DNA of 64,000 nucleotides, from the NCBI RefSeq assembly GCF_026107375.2, contig NZ_JAPCIA010000001.1:310001-374000 (forward strand), written 5' to 3'. The first letter of the stretch is position 1. Each line of letters starts with the position of its first letter. Of this stretch, positions 45,140 to 55,460 are shown one piece after another. The notes under the pieces are model-generated. The model saw only the letters and a program-made list of their open reading frames with translations. It did not search any database and was not told where the DNA came from. The translations under genes and the position numbers were made by a program. The DNA comes from Sphingomonas sp. BT-65. Lineage in GTDB: Bacteria; Pseudomonadota; Alphaproteobacteria; Sphingomonadales; Sphingomonadaceae.

Positions 45140-46128
45140 GCCCAGCCCTCCACGCCGCGTGCGCGCCGGGTGAGCACGTCGAGGCACGCCATGCGCACCG
45201 CCACGCCCATCTCGACCTGCTCGGTGATCGCCGAGCGGCCGGGCATGTCGGCGACCGAAGAGGTGATCTCGACCCCGCGGTTCATCGGCCCGGGGTGCAT
45301 CACCAGCGCATCGGGCTTGGCGCGCTCGAGCCGCTCCTCGGTCAGCCCGTAGTTGAGGTGATATTCGCGGGTCGAGGGGATGTACGCGCCCGACATCCGC
45401 TCATTCTGCAGCCGCAGCATCATCACAACGTCCGCGCCGTCGAGCGCCGCATCGAAATCGGTGAAGGGCGTCACGCCCATCTTCTCGATCGCCGCCGGCA
45501 TCAGCGTCGAGGGCGCGACCACGCGCACTTCGGCGGCGAGGGCGGTGAGCGCGAGGATGTTCGAGCGCGCGACGCGGCTGTGCAATATGTCGCCGCAGAT
45601 CACCACGCGCTGGTGCGCGATGGCACCGCGCCGCCGCCGGATCGTGAGCGCATCGAGCAGCGCCTGCGTCGGATGCTCGTGGCTGCCGTCGCCGGCGTTG
45701 AGCACCGGGCAGTCGACCTTGTCGGCGATCAGCTGCACCGCGCCCGAGCTCATGTGCCGGATCACAATCACGTCGGCGCGCATCGCGTTGAGCGTCACCG
45801 CGGTGTCGATCAGCGTCTCGCCCTTCTTCACGCTCGACTGCGCCGCGTGCATGTTGACGACATCGGCGCCGAGCCGCTTCCCCGCGATCTCGAACGAGAG
45901 CAAGGTCCGCGTCGAATTCTCGAAAAAGGCGTTGATCTGGGTGAGCCCATCGAGCCGGTGGTCGCTCTTGGCGCGGGTCCGGTTCGCCTCGATCCATTGC
46001 TCCGCCTCGTCGAGCAGGAACAATATCTCGTGCGGCTGAAGGCCCGAAATGCCCGTCAGGTGCGCGTGCGGGAACACGGCGCGCCCCTGGATCTGGGCGC
46101 CGGGGCGATGATCGATCGGCGGCTGCAT
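45136..46128 (-). CDS. pyrB: Aspartate carbamoyltransferase catalytic subunit
   Basis: PyrB joins carbamoyl phosphate and aspartate in the first committed pyrimidine step. The 330-residue protein has [13 protein letters not shown] (carbamoyl phosphate loop), [20 protein letters not shown] and MHPGPMNRG, all complete. It overlaps the downstream pyrC-like gene by ATGA. In this class (pyrB with a pyrC' partner) the two form a dodecamer, and no pyrI is expected. The divergent DUF805 gene starts 80 bases away. Confidence 0.96.
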   Translation of the reverse strand: MQPPIDHRPGAQIQGRAVFPHAHLTGISGLQPHEILFLLDEAEQWIEANRTRAKSDHRLDGLTQINAFFENSTRTLLSFEIAGKRLGADVVNMHAAQSSVKKGETLIDTAVTLNAMRADVIVIRHMSSGAVQLIADKVDCPVLNAGDGSHEHPTQALLDALTIRRRRGAIAHQRVVICGDILHSRVARSNILALTALAAEVRVVAPSTLMPAAIEKMGVTPFTDFDAALDGADVVMMLRLQNERMSGAYIPSTREYHLNYGLTEERLERAKPDALVMHPGPMNRGVEITSSVADMPGRSAITEQVEMGVAVRMACLDVLTRRARGVEGWA

Positions 46129-46208
46129 TAAAGCCTGCGGTTAGCGAGGCGGGGGCGAGGGCGCAAGCCGCTTGACCCCTCATCGCGCTTGCGGGACGCT
46201 GGCGCCCC

Positions 46209-46802
46209 ATGAAGAGCTATCTCGCGATCCTGCGCCATCACCTGACCAGCCTCCACCGCTTCTCGGGCCGTGACACGGCGGATCGCTTCTGGGCCTGGGC
46301 AATCACCGTCCTGGTCCTACTTCTAGTCGGGTTCGGCATGGCCGCCCAGCCGCTCATGGCCGGATGGTTCGCGCGGATCGACCGTTTTGCGCGCGAGCAT
46401 CCCGAGCTGGCGACGCGCACCGTGGGGCCGGGCGGTTATTCGGTTCAGATCCAGGGCCATCATCCCGAGCTGATGCCCGATTTCGGCCCGTTCATCGGCC
46501 TGACCGCGGCGGTCGCGGTGATCGCCTTCGTGCTGCTCGCCGCGTCGCTCACCCGCCGGCTGCACGATACCGGGCGGAGCGGTGCCTGGGGACTGCTCCC
46601 GTTCCCCTTCCTGATCACCGGCTTCTGGTACATGAGCGCGATGTTCCAGGACCGCGCCGCGCCGCCCGACATCCGCACCTTCGCGCTGCTGTTCGCCAAC
46701 AACATCGTCTATCTCGGCACGATCGCGCTGCTCATCTTCTTCACGATCCAGCGCGGCACGCCGGGTGCGAACCGCTACGGCCCGCCGCCGGTCAGTCGTT
46801 AA
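46209..46802 (+). CDS. DUF805 membrane protein
   Basis: The 197-residue protein has the DUF805 pattern: FSGRDTADRFWAWAIT at the start, RRLHDTGRSGAWGLL in the middle, and two further helices, with an extracytoplasmic insert at about 50-95 that is longer than usual. DUF805 proteins are small inner-membrane proteins of unknown role. The TAA stop shares TTAA with the convergent S10 peptidase stop. Confidence 0.85.
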   Translation: MKSYLAILRHHLTSLHRFSGRDTADRFWAWAITVLVLLLVGFGMAAQPLMAGWFARIDRFAREHPELATRTVGPGGYSVQIQGHHPELMPDFGPFIGLTAAVAVIAFVLLAASLTRRLHDTGRSGAWGLLPFPFLITGFWYMSAMFQDRAAPPDIRTFALLFANNIVYLGTIALLIFFTIQRGTPGANRYGPPPVSR

Positions 46803-48379
46803 GGCTGCGTTCCTGGACGCGGCGCGGGGCGGGCAGGGGCCTCGAGCACCTTGTCGTACCAGCGCGAAAGGTCGCCGTGCATCTTCGCCAGCTCGTCGGG
46901 GTTGAGGTACACCATGTGCCCCGCCTCATAGTAGGTGAAGTCGATGTTCCGTTGCAGCGCCTCGTCGAGCAGCATGTGCGAGGCATCGAACTCCGCGCCG
47001 AAAAAGGCGGTGGCGAAGTCGTAATAGCCGTTGACGAACATCACCTTGAGATAGGGGTTGGTGCGCATCGTCCAGGCGAGATCGAGCCCTGAGTTGGGGG
47101 TGGTCTGCGGCTGCGTCGCATTGGGCGGGCTATGCTTCCAGTCCCAGCTCCAGCCTGGCCCGCGCGCGGTCATGCGATAGGGCATCTCGGTCTTGTAGCC
47201 GAGCACGCGCGTCGCATAGTCCTGGAACGTCGCGACGAACGCGCCCGACACCGCGGTCGAGGACGGGTCGTCGCCCGGGCTGTCGGCGTTCGCGTCGGTC
47301 ATGTTGAGCGTGTAGCGCGAATCGAGCCGCCCCACCGCGAGCCGCCGCTCGCGCAACAGTTCGGTCTGGAAGTGCGCCAGGTCGATGCGCAGGTCGGCGC
47401 GCAGGATGAACGCTTCGCTGAGGCCGATATAGGCGGCCATCTGCTTCGCTACCGCTTGCTTCTCGATCGCCGGAATATTCGACCCCTTGGCCAGCGCCGC
47501 GGCGTAGGCGCCGGTGGTGAAGCCGCGCACCTCGTCGACGAACGCACGCAGGTCTGCCGGGCGATTGGGCAGGCGGTTGTGATACCACGCCGTCACCGCC
47601 ATCGTCGGGAGCAGCGTCAGGTAGTTCTGGTCATAGCCCGACTGGCGCACGCCATAGTTCATGATCGTCGAGAACTGGACCATGCCGTTGAAGCTGATCC
47701 CGTCCTCCTCCAGCTTCGCCGCGACCACTGGATTGCGCAGCGTGCCATAGCTTTCGCCGAACAGGATCTTGGGGCTGCGCCAGCGATTGTTCTTGGCGAT
47801 GTAGCGCGTGATCGCCCGTGCGAAGCCGTCGGCATCCTGGTCGACGCCCCAGAAATCCTTGCCGGTCTTGTCGCCCAGCGGCCGCGACCAGCCCGCGCCG
47901 ATCGCGTCGATGAAGACGAGGTCGCTCTTGTCGATCAGCGAATAGGGGTTGGGTCCGAAGCCATAGGGGGCGGGGCGGATATATTCGGGGTTGGCGGTGG
48001 TCACCCGCACCGGGGCGAAGCTGCCCATGTGTAGCCAGATCGTCGGCGACCCCGGCCCGCCATTGTAGAAGAAGGTGACCGGGCGGTTCGCCCCGCCGCC
48101 GTCGCTTGTATAGGCGGTGTAGAAATAGCTCGCGGTCGGCTTGGCCTCGTCGTCGCGCACCGTCAGCGTACCGGCGGTCGCGGTATAGGCGATGCGCTGC
48201 CCGCCCACCGTGACGCTGCCCTTGCTGACCGCGCTCTGCTCCTCGACCGGCGGGCGCGCCTGCGCCGCCTCGGCCTCGGCCTTCATCGCTTCCTTGGCGT
48301 CCTTGGGCGGCGCGGCGGGCTTGTCCTGGGCGAGCGCAGGAAGCGCGAGGAAGGTGGCGGCGAGAAGCAATTGGCGCAT
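46799..48379 (-). CDS. S10-family serine carboxypeptidase, secreted
   Basis: The 526-residue protein starts at ATG 48379 with a signal peptide (1-18). It has FYNGGPGSPTIW for the oxyanion hole, GESYG with the catalytic Ser, a later Asp in GYYDFATAFFG and EAGHMVYLNP with the catalytic His. It should remove C-terminal amino acids in the periplasm or outside the cell. Sequences of this group are common in sphingomonads. A frame upstream to 48445 lacks a ribosome binding site. The gene stands alone. Confidence 0.9.
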   Translation of the reverse strand: MRQLLLAATFLALPALAQDKPAAPPKDAKEAMKAEAEAAQARPPVEEQSAVSKGSVTVGGQRIAYTATAGTLTVRDDEAKPTASYFYTAYTSDGGGANRPVTFFYNGGPGSPTIWLHMGSFAPVRVTTANPEYIRPAPYGFGPNPYSLIDKSDLVFIDAIGAGWSRPLGDKTGKDFWGVDQDADGFARAITRYIAKNNRWRSPKILFGESYGTLRNPVVAAKLEEDGISFNGMVQFSTIMNYGVRQSGYDQNYLTLLPTMAVTAWYHNRLPNRPADLRAFVDEVRGFTTGAYAAALAKGSNIPAIEKQAVAKQMAAYIGLSEAFILRADLRIDLAHFQTELLRERRLAVGRLDSRYTLNMTDANADSPGDDPSSTAVSGAFVATFQDYATRVLGYKTEMPYRMTARGPGWSWDWKHSPPNATQPQTTPNSGLDLAWTMRTNPYLKVMFVNGYYDFATAFFGAEFDASHMLLDEALQRNIDFTYYEAGHMVYLNPDELAKMHGDLSRWYDKVLEAPARPAPRPGTQP

Positions 48380-48458
48380 GAAAACCCCCGAGTCTGGATG
48401 CGGCGCGACGCTGCCCGTTCCGGCGCGCTTATGCAACATTGTCACATGGACAGCGGCT

Positions 48459-48920
48459 TCAACCCGCCGCCAGCGCGTCGATCGCCCCTTGCAGGATGTA
48501 GCTCGCCGCGAGCTTGTCGACTCGCTCGGCGCGCTTGGCGCGCGAGAGGTCCTCGGCGATCATCTGGCGTTCGACCGCCGCGGTCGACCAGCGCTCGTCC
48601 CACAGCAGCACCGGCAGGCCGAGATCCTCGACATTGCGGGCGAAGGCGCGCGTCGATTGCGTGCGCGGGCTGTCGGTGCCGTCGAGGTTCAGCGGTAAGC
48701 CGATCACCAGCCCCTTGACCTGCTGCCCGGCGACCAGCGCGGCGAGCGCGGCCTTGTCCGCGGTGAACTTGGTGCGCTTGATCAGCAGCGCGGGGCTGGC
48801 GAACGACCAGCCCGCGTCACAAAGGGCAGTCCCGATCGTCTTGGTCCCTACGTCGAGCCCCAGCAGCCGCCCGCCGCCGGGCAGAGCCTCGCGGAATACG
48901 GCGCGGTCGGTGGTGATCAT
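48459..48920 (-). CDS. ruvX: Putative Holliday junction resolvase RuvX/YqgF
   Basis: The 153-residue protein has the RNase H-like [12 protein letters not shown], a middle [15 protein letters not shown] and [14 protein letters not shown] with acidic residues for metal. YqgF proteins act in rRNA processing and possibly recombination. ATG 48920 overlaps the DUF3089 stop as ATGA (48917-48920), so the two are coupled. A longer frame upstream is an artefact of the DUF3089 gene. Confidence 0.93.
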   Translation of the reverse strand: MITTDRAVFREALPGGGRLLGLDVGTKTIGTALCDAGWSFASPALLIKRTKFTADKAALAALVAGQQVKGLVIGLPLNLDGTDSPRTQSTRAFARNVEDLGLPVLLWDERWSTAAVERQMIAEDLSRAKRAERVDKLAASYILQGAIDALAAG

Positions 48921-50062
48921 CCCGCCCGGCTCAGGCCGAACAGGCGCGACAGCCGCTGCTTGCGATACGCCGCCAGCCGCCGCTCGGCATCGGCGCGGAC
49001 ATTCGCCCAGAACAGCGAATAGTCGAACACGTGATAGTTGTTGCCGGGCAGCACATATTGCCCGCCCAGCCCCTCGGGCGGATTGCCGATCATCAGCACG
49101 CCGCGCCCCTCGCAGCGCGCCGCCACCACGCCCTTCTGGAGCGCAGCGGTCGAGAAATCGGCGGAGGGGACGAGGCTGCCGAGGTTGGCGCCAGCTTCCG
49201 CGCCTGCACCGGGCGTGCCGGTGATCGGGTTGGTGCAGATCATCGGGGTGCCCGCGCGCGGCGCGCCGGTGAACCCAGCAGTGGCGTCGAACGTGTCGAG
49301 CAGCAGCGACGGATCGGCGGGCTCGGCGAAGCTCTGCCACGAGAGGATGCACCCGGTCTGGTCGGCGCGCACGCATTCGGCGAGGCCGAGCCGCGGCAGG
49401 TCCGCTGTCTTGGACACCGGCCAGCCGACGACATAGGCCGCGACAACGCGCTTCGCGACCGGCTTGCCCGCCACGCGCTCGTGCAGCAGCCGGGTGAGGT
49501 GCAGCGCGCCCTGGCTGTGCCCGCCGAGCAGGATCGGCCGGTCACCCGCTTCCTTGAGGAACTGGTCGAACGCCGCCGAGATGTCGCGATAGGCGAGGTC
49601 GAGCGCCTTCTGCGCATCGTCCTTGCTCGTCAGGAACGCGCCGAACGTCGCCTGGCGATAGCGCGGCGCCCACACCGCGCCCGCGCCGTTGAACGCGCTC
49701 GCCTGGCCTCGCAGGAACAAAGCGGCGCGATCATTGGCTTCCTTGTCGTCGAGCGGCGCGTTCCAGTGCGCGCGGTTGAGGTACGAGGTCGGGTGGATGA
49801 AGAAGACCGCGGCAACGGGCTCCTTTGCAGCCGCATAGCCCTCGGGCGTCCACAATGCAGGATTACCCGGCTGGTCGGGCCGCGCCAGCCACATCTCGGC
49901 GCGGGCATAGCTGTCCGCCGGCAGCGCGGCCTGCGATTCGAAGCGCGCGCCCGGCACCATCGCCTGCCGGAGCAGTTCGGCGCCCCAAATGCGATAGGCA
50001 AAGGTTGCTGCAAGTGCGAGCACGATAAGCACCGCCACGATGTAGAGGAATTTGCGTGCCAC
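48917..50062 (-). CDS. DUF3089 alpha/beta-hydrolase, membrane-anchored
   Basis: The 381-residue protein has an N-terminal helix (about residues 5-24) and a DUF3089 domain: [13 protein letters not shown], and [12 protein letters not shown] with the nucleophile Ser in GHSQG, then a C-terminal [12 protein letters not shown] with the likely His. It probably hydrolyses an ester or lipid outside the cytoplasm. Substrate is unknown. ruvX follows by ATGA overlap. The divergent DUF4153 gene starts 115 bases away. Confidence 0.85.
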   Translation of the reverse strand: MARKFLYIVAVLIVLALAATFAYRIWGAELLRQAMVPGARFESQAALPADSYARAEMWLARPDQPGNPALWTPEGYAAAKEPVAAVFFIHPTSYLNRAHWNAPLDDKEANDRAALFLRGQASAFNGAGAVWAPRYRQATFGAFLTSKDDAQKALDLAYRDISAAFDQFLKEAGDRPILLGGHSQGALHLTRLLHERVAGKPVAKRVVAAYVVGWPVSKTADLPRLGLAECVRADQTGCILSWQSFAEPADPSLLLDTFDATAGFTGAPRAGTPMICTNPITGTPGAGAEAGANLGSLVPSADFSTAALQKGVVAARCEGRGVLMIGNPPEGLGGQYVLPGNNYHVFDYSLFWANVRADAERRLAAYRKQRLSRLFGLSRAG

Positions 50063-50177
50063 TCAGGGCTCTCCATTGTGCAATGCAGCATAACTGGCCG
50101 CGCGGCAATCGCATTCCGTTGCGCGATGGTTGCGAAGGATGCAACCTGGAAACACGACACCGGACGGGGAGGGTGGA

Positions 50178-51962
50178 ATGACGTCGCGCATCGAAGAGCA
50201 GGACGAACGCTGGCCGCTCCTGCCGGTCCTGCTCGCAGGGCTGGGCCTTGCCACTGGCCTCATCACGCACTGGATCATCGGCAGCGACCATCAGCCCCAG
50301 ATCAGCGCGCTCCGCCTCGCGCTGCTGAGCTTCGTCAGCGTCTCGGCGCTGATCTTCGGCTTCGTCGTGGAGCGCAGCGACCTGCGCCGCTCGATCCTCT
50401 TCGCGCTCGGCTGCGGTTTGGTCGCCGCGTTGATCCTCTATTTCAACGGCGCCACCTCGGGCTGGAGCGAGACCGAGGGTTGGCGCGTGTTCAGCCTGGC
50501 GCTCGCGATCGGCATCGCCGCGCCCTTGTTCCAGGCCGGGCGCGAATCGGGCTTCCGGCCGATTTCCTATCCCGCCGCGCACGACCATACCTGGACCAAC
50601 GCGGTGCTGTGGTGCCTCAGCTGGGCGTTCGTCGCTGTGACCATGCTGCTGTCGTTCCTGCTCGCCGCCCTGTTCCAGCTCATCGGCATCGATTTCCTGC
50701 GCGACCTGCTCGAGAAAGAATGGTTCTGGCGCGCGCTGGTGGGGCTCGCCTTCGGTCTCGGCCTCGCATTGCTGCGCGAGCACAGCCGGATCGTCGCGCT
50801 GCTCCGGAATGTCGCGATGCTGGTGCTCGGTGTGCTCGCGCCGGTGCTGGCGATCGGGCTCGGCCTGTTCCTGCTGGCTTTGCCCTTCACCGGTCTCCAA
50901 CCGTTGTGGGAGGCGACTAAGTCGACCACCCCGATCCTGCTCGGCTGCGTCGTCGGCGCGCTGCTGCTGGTCAATGCGGTGATCGGCAACGGCGCCGATG
51001 ACGCGCCGCGCAACCGCGTGCTGCGCTGGGCGGCTTTGGTGCTGGCGCTGGTGATCTTCCCGCTCGCGGTCATCGCCCAGCTCGCGACCGGGCTGCGGAT
51101 CGGCCAATATGGCTACACGCCCGAGCGGCTGTGGGCGCTGACCTTCGTGATCCTCGCCACCGTCGTTGCCGTCGCCTATCTCGTCAGCGTGGTCCGCGGC
51201 CGCGGCGCCTGGGCGGAGCGGGTGCGCCCGGTCAACCTCAACCTCGCCATCCTCACCTGCGCCGTCGCATTACTGCTCGCCACGCCGATCCTGAGCTTCA
51301 ACGCCATCTCGACCCGCGATCAGGTCGCGCGGCTCGAATCGGGTCAGGTGGCGCCCGACAAGTTCGACTGGGCGGCGCTCGCCTTCGACTTCGGCGAGCC
51401 GGGCAGGGCGGCGCTCGCGAAGCTCGCCGCCTCGAACAACCCCGCCTTCCGTCGGATCGCCGCCGACATCGCGAAGAAGAAATCCCGCTGGCAGATCGAG
51501 CGGACGGCGCCCGATCCCGCGTCCCGGCTCGCCGCGCTCGACAAGCGGCTGCGCATCCTCCCGCGCGCGGTCGCGCTGCCGCCGGCGCTGCGCGAGGCGT
51601 TGCTCGGTCCCGAGGCGTGCGGAAGCGGCGACGACCGGCCCTGTACCCTCATCTACGAAGCGGGCGCCCGGCGCGGATGGCGTTCAACGACTATTGCTAT
51701 CGCGATCTTCCCGAACCGGATCCCACTTCCAAGGGCTTCGTCGCGCTTCAGGGGCGTTGCACCGATCCGGTGCATCTCCGGTTCGACGGCGGAAGCTGGG
51801 ATGCGTTCGCGCCCAACGATGTGCTCGTCCGTACGCCCGCCCAGCGCAAGGCGATCGAGGACGGCTATCGCGAGGGCGAGCTCGAAGTCCGCCCGGTCGA
51901 GCGCCGCCAGCTCTTCGTCGGCGGGGTGCCGGTCGGCGACCCGTTCGAATAACCGCGCTTGA
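50178..51962 (+). CDS. DUF4153 membrane protein, apparent frameshift near 51665
   Basis: ATG 50178 has GGGGAGGGTGG upstream. The first 490 residues form a polytopic membrane protein with ten or so helices that matches DUF4153. Near 51660-51675 the reading frame fails: the annotated frame turns into Ser/Arg-rich low-complexity sequence to 51962, while the frame one base back reads MAFNDYCYRDLPEPDP and on to a normal end PVGDPFE with TAA at 51950-51952. One missing base would restore a 591-residue protein. This may be a sequencing or assembly error, a pseudogene or programmed frameshifting. Function is unknown. Confidence 0.75.
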   Translation: MTSRIEEQDERWPLLPVLLAGLGLATGLITHWIIGSDHQPQISALRLALLSFVSVSALIFGFVVERSDLRRSILFALGCGLVAALILYFNGATSGWSETEGWRVFSLALAIGIAAPLFQAGRESGFRPISYPAAHDHTWTNAVLWCLSWAFVAVTMLLSFLLAALFQLIGIDFLRDLLEKEWFWRALVGLAFGLGLALLREHSRIVALLRNVAMLVLGVLAPVLAIGLGLFLLALPFTGLQPLWEATKSTTPILLGCVVGALLLVNAVIGNGADDAPRNRVLRWAALVLALVIFPLAVIAQLATGLRIGQYGYTPERLWALTFVILATVVAVAYLVSVVRGRGAWAERVRPVNLNLAILTCAVALLLATPILSFNAISTRDQVARLESGQVAPDKFDWAALAFDFGEPGRAALAKLAASNNPAFRRIAADIAKKKSRWQIERTAPDPASRLAALDKRLRILPRAVALPPALREALLGPEACGSGDDRPCTLIYEAGARRGWRSTTIAIAIFPNRIPLPRASSRFRGVAPIRCISGSTAEAGMRSRPTMCSSVRPPSARRSRTAIARASSKSARSSAASSSSAGCRSATRSNNRA

Positions 51963-51995
51963 TGGCAGGGGGGCGTCGCTGCTAGGCGCGCCCTC

Positions 51996-52283
51996 ATGTC
52001 CGTAGACACCGCAACCGTGAAGAAGGTGGCGAGCCTCGCGCGCATCGCGATCAGCGATACCGATGCCGAGCGCCTCGCGCCCGAGCTCAACAACATCCTC
52101 GGCTGGATCGAGCAGCTCGGCGAGGTCGACACCTCGTCGGTCGAGCCGATGACCGCCGTCATCCCCAACAAGCTGCGCCTGCGCGACGATGTCGTCACCG
52201 ACGGCGGCATCCGCGACGACGTGCTCGCCAACGCGCCGCTCGCCGAGCATGGCTTCTTCACCGTGCCGAAGGTGATTGAATGA
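51996..52283 (+). CDS. gatC: Asp/Glu-tRNA(Asn/Gln) amidotransferase subunit C
   Basis: The 95-residue protein has the GatC form: [34 protein letters not shown] (in pieces), then [20 protein letters not shown]. GatC wraps GatA and GatB and is needed for their stability. It opens the gatC-gatA-gatB group. Its stop lies inside a 12-base inverted repeat. Confidence 0.95.
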   Translation: MSVDTATVKKVASLARIAISDTDAERLAPELNNILGWIEQLGEVDTSSVEPMTAVIPNKLRLRDDVVTDGGIRDDVLANAPLAEHGFFTVPKVIE

Positions 52284-52341
52284 TGACGGTACGACATCAT
52301 TCAATCATCCCGGACAGCGGCGTAGCCGCGACCGATCCGGG
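52274..52341. repeat. Two adjacent palindromes between gatC and gatA
   Basis: GATTGAATGATG (52274-52285) and CATCATTCAATC (52295-52306) are exact reverse complements and cover the gatC stop. Next, CCCGGA (52309-52314) and TCCGGG (52336-52341) enclose GCGGC-GTA-GCCGC (52317-52329). The second unit is REP-like, with the same GTA loop as at 15420. Confidence 0.65.
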
Positions 52342-52359
52342 ATCCAGGAACAAAGAATC

Positions 52360-53844
52360 ATGAGCGACCTCACCACCCTCGGCGTCGCCGCGCTGCGCGA
52401 CGGCATCCGCACCGGCGAATTCTCGGCGCGCGAAGTCGCCGATGCGTTCATCGTCAAGGTGAGCAAGGCCAAGCAGCTCAACGCCTTCATCGTTGAGACC
52501 CCTGATCACGCGATCGCCGCGGCCAAGGAAGCCGACGCCGCGCGCGCCGCGGGCGAGACGCTCAAGCCGCTCGCCGGCGTGCCGATCGGCATGAAGGACC
52601 TGTTCTGCACCAAGGGCGTGCAGACCACAGCGGCCAGCCACATGCTGGAGGGGTTCAAGCCGGTCTATGAATCCACTGTCTCGCAGAAGCTGTGGGACGC
52701 AGGCGCGGGCATGCTAGGCAAGCTCAATCTCGACCAGTTCGCGATGGGCTCGTCGAACGAGACCAGCTATTTCGGCAACGTCATCTCGCCGTGGCGGCGC
52801 CAGGACGGCGGCAACGCCGCGCTCGCGCCGGGCGGCTCGTCGGGCGGCTCGTCCGCGGCGATCAGTGCGCGGCTCGTCCCCGCGGCAACGGGCACCGACA
52901 CCGGCGGCTCGATCCGTCAGCCCGCCGCCTTCACCGGTATTTCGGGCATCAAGCCGACCTATGGCCGCTGCTCACGCTGGGGCGTGGTCGCCTTTGCCTC
53001 GTCGCTCGACCAGGCCGGGCCGATGGCGCGCGACGTGCGCGACTGCGCGATCATGCTCGAGGCGATGGCCGGTTTCGACCCCAAGGACGCGACCTCGCTC
53101 GACATGGCAGTGCCCAATTGGGAAGCCGCGCTCTCGGCCGACCTGCGCGGCAAGAAGGTCGGCATCCCCAAGGAATATCGCGTCGACGGCATGCCGAGCG
53201 AGATCGAGGCGCTGTGGCAGCAGGGCATCGACTGGCTCAAGGATGCGGGCGCAGAGATCGTCGAGGTCTCGCTGCCCCACACCAAATACGCCCTGCCGGC
53301 CTATTACATCATCGCCCCGGCCGAGGCGTCGTCGAACCTCGCGCGCTATGACGGCGTGCGCTACGGCCAGCGCGACTTGCCCGACGGCGCGAATTTGCAG
53401 GACATGTACGCCGCGACCCGCGCCGCAGGCTTCGGACCGGAGGTGCAGCGCCGCATCCTGATCGGCACCTATGTGCTCTCGGCGGGCTTCTACGACGCCT
53501 ATTACACCCAGGCGCAGAAGGTGCGGACCCTGATCGCGCAGGATTTCGAGAAGGCCTGGACGCAGTGCGACCTGCTGCTCACCCCCACCGCACCCTCAGC
53601 GGCGTTCGCGCTGGGCGAGAAGTCGGCCGATCCGCTGGCGATGTATTTGAACGACGTCTTCACCGTGCCCTCGTCGCTCGCGGGCATCCCGGCGATGTCG
53701 GTCCCCGGCGGGCTGGACAAGGACGGGCTCCCGCTCGGCCTGCAGATTATCGGCAAGCCGTTCGACGAGCAGGGCGTGCTCGACGCGAGCCTCGCGATCG
53801 AGCAGCGGGCGGGATTCACGGCGAAGCCGGAGCAATGGTGGTAA
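52360..53844 (+). CDS. gatA: Asp/Glu-tRNA(Asn/Gln) amidotransferase subunit A
   Basis: GatA releases ammonia from glutamine or asparagine for GatB. The 494-residue amidase has the catalytic triad region: Lys in [10 protein letters not shown], cis-Ser and nucleophile Ser in [11 protein letters not shown] and [13 protein letters not shown]. Start ATG 52360 lies just after the palindromes; a frame upstream to 52276 reads through them and was discarded. All blocks are complete. Confidence 0.96.
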   Translation: MSDLTTLGVAALRDGIRTGEFSAREVADAFIVKVSKAKQLNAFIVETPDHAIAAAKEADAARAAGETLKPLAGVPIGMKDLFCTKGVQTTAASHMLEGFKPVYESTVSQKLWDAGAGMLGKLNLDQFAMGSSNETSYFGNVISPWRRQDGGNAALAPGGSSGGSSAAISARLVPAATGTDTGGSIRQPAAFTGISGIKPTYGRCSRWGVVAFASSLDQAGPMARDVRDCAIMLEAMAGFDPKDATSLDMAVPNWEAALSADLRGKKVGIPKEYRVDGMPSEIEALWQQGIDWLKDAGAEIVEVSLPHTKYALPAYYIIAPAEASSNLARYDGVRYGQRDLPDGANLQDMYAATRAAGFGPEVQRRILIGTYVLSAGFYDAYYTQAQKVRTLIAQDFEKAWTQCDLLLTPTAPSAAFALGEKSADPLAMYLNDVFTVPSSLAGIPAMSVPGGLDKDGLPLGLQIIGKPFDEQGVLDASLAIEQRAGFTAKPEQWW

Positions 53845-53845
53845 G

Positions 53846-53994
53846 ATGGGGTTGCTGGTCGAGTTCGTTGTGGCGCGATCGGCGAATTCTTCGGCTGGCT
53901 TTTCTACGACCTCTGGAAGGAACGTCGCGAGGAACGCCGGCTCAAGCGCGAACAGAAGCGCACGAAACGGAACGGACCAATCGATTATGGCTGA
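53846..53994 (+). CDS. Small ORF with an apparent single-base deletion, overlapping gatB start
   Basis: Directly after the gatA stop, ATG 53846 reads MGLLVEFVV. One base back, after about 53874, the frame reads [15 protein letters not shown] and then [15 protein letters not shown], ending at TGA 53992-53994. The two halves join into a 49-residue protein if one base is restored (149 + 1 bases divide by three): a membrane-associating helix and a very basic tail. The end overlaps the gatB start (53987). No known family is recognised. It is either a real small protein hit by a sequence error or a decayed gene. Confidence 0.45.
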
Positions 53995-55447
53995 GAGCAG
54001 CTACCGCATCAAAGGCGCAACCGGCGAGTGGGAGGTCGTGATCGGCCTCGAGGTCCACGCTCAGGTCACGTCCAACGCCAAGCTCTTCTCGGGCGCCGCG
54101 ACCGAGTTCGGCGCCGAGCCGAACACGCAGGTGTCGCTGGTCGACGCGGCGATGCCCGGCATGCTCCCGGTCCCGAACCGCGAGTGCATCCGCCAGGCCG
54201 TCCGCACCGGCATGGCGATTGACGCGCAAATCAACAAATGGTCGCGGTTCGACCGCAAGAATTACTTCTACGCCGATCTGCCGCAGGGCTACCAGATCAG
54301 CCAGCTCTACCACCCGCTGGTGGGCGAGGGCGAGGTCGAGATCGAGGTCGAAGGCGCGACCAAGACGATCGGCGTCGAGCGCATCCATGTCGAGCAGGAC
54401 GCCGGCAAGCTGATGCACGACCAGCATCCGCGCCTCTCCTATGTCGACCTCAACCGCTCGGGCGTTGCGCTGATGGAGATCGTCTCCAAGCCCGACATGC
54501 GTTCGCCCGCCGAAGCAGGGGCTTATCTGTCGAAGCTGCGGTCGATCCTGCGCTATGTCGGCTCGTGCGACGGCAATATGGACCAGGGCTCGATGCGCGC
54601 CGACGTCAACGTCTCGGTCCGCAAGCCCGGCGAGCCGTTCGGTACCCGCACCGAGACCAAGAACGTCAACTCGGTCCGCTTCGTCATGCAGACGGTCGAG
54701 ATCGAGGCGCTGCGCCAGATCGACGTGATCGAGAACGGCGGCAAGATCGTCCAAGAGACCCGCCTGTTCGATCCCGACAAGGGCGAGACGCGGTCGATGC
54801 GCTCCAAGGAGGACGCGCACGACTATCGCTATTTCCCCGATCCCGACCTGCTCCCGCTCGAGCTCGACGACGCGTTCCTCGACGATTGCCGCGCCTCGCT
54901 CCCCGAGCTGCCCGACGCCAAGCGCGCGCGCTACCTCGCGCTCGGCATCACGCCCTATAATGCCGGCGTGCTCACCGCCGAGGTCGAATCCGCGCGCTAT
55001 TTCGACGCGCTGCTCGAAGCAGGCGCCAAGGGCCCGGCGGCCGCTAACTGGGTGACCTCGGAGCTGTTCGGCGCGCTCAATCGCCTGGACAAGGATATCG
55101 AGCACAGCCCGGTCTCGCCCACCCAGGCGGCGGAGCTGCTCGGCCTCGTCGCCGAGGGCACGCTGTCCAATACGCTGGCCAAGCAGGTGTTCGAGATCAT
55201 GCTCGAAACCGGCGACGATCCTGCGAAGATCGTCGAGGAACGCGGCCTCAAGCAGACCTCGGACACCGGCGCGATCGAGGCGGAGATCGCCAAGGTCCTC
55301 GAAGCCAATGCCGACAAGGTCGCCGAATACCGCTCGGGCAAGGACAAATTGTTCGGCTTCTTCGTCGGCCAGACGATGAAGGCGATGGCCGGTAAGGCCA
55401 ACCCCAGCGTGGTCAACGACCTGCTCAAGAAGGCGCTCGACGGCTAG
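53987..55447 (+). CDS. gatB: Asp/Glu-tRNA(Asn/Gln) amidotransferase subunit B
   Basis: GatB phosphorylates and amidates Glu-tRNA(Gln) or Asp-tRNA(Asn). The 486-residue protein has [18 protein letters not shown], the [17 protein letters not shown] block and the C-terminal YqeY-like helical tail that holds tRNA. ATG 53987 ([10 protein letters not shown]) fits relatives better than ATG 53846, which is in the same frame but belongs to the small upstream ORF. All parts are complete. Confidence 0.96.
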   Translation: MAESSYRIKGATGEWEVVIGLEVHAQVTSNAKLFSGAATEFGAEPNTQVSLVDAAMPGMLPVPNRECIRQAVRTGMAIDAQINKWSRFDRKNYFYADLPQGYQISQLYHPLVGEGEVEIEVEGATKTIGVERIHVEQDAGKLMHDQHPRLSYVDLNRSGVALMEIVSKPDMRSPAEAGAYLSKLRSILRYVGSCDGNMDQGSMRADVNVSVRKPGEPFGTRTETKNVNSVRFVMQTVEIEALRQIDVIENGGKIVQETRLFDPDKGETRSMRSKEDAHDYRYFPDPDLLPLELDDAFLDDCRASLPELPDAKRARYLALGITPYNAGVLTAEVESARYFDALLEAGAKGPAAANWVTSELFGALNRLDKDIEHSPVSPTQAAELLGLVAEGTLSNTLAKQVFEIMLETGDDPAKIVEERGLKQTSDTGAIEAEIAKVLEANADKVAEYRSGKDKLFGFFVGQTMKAMAGKANPSVVNDLLKKALDG

Positions 55448-55460
55448 GGCGCGCGCGGCA

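Noticed and set aside
49031..50920. 629-codon plus-strand frame opposite DUF3089 and across the DUF4153 start
   Set aside because: Low-complexity shadow; both real genes are supported by domains and ribosome binding sites.
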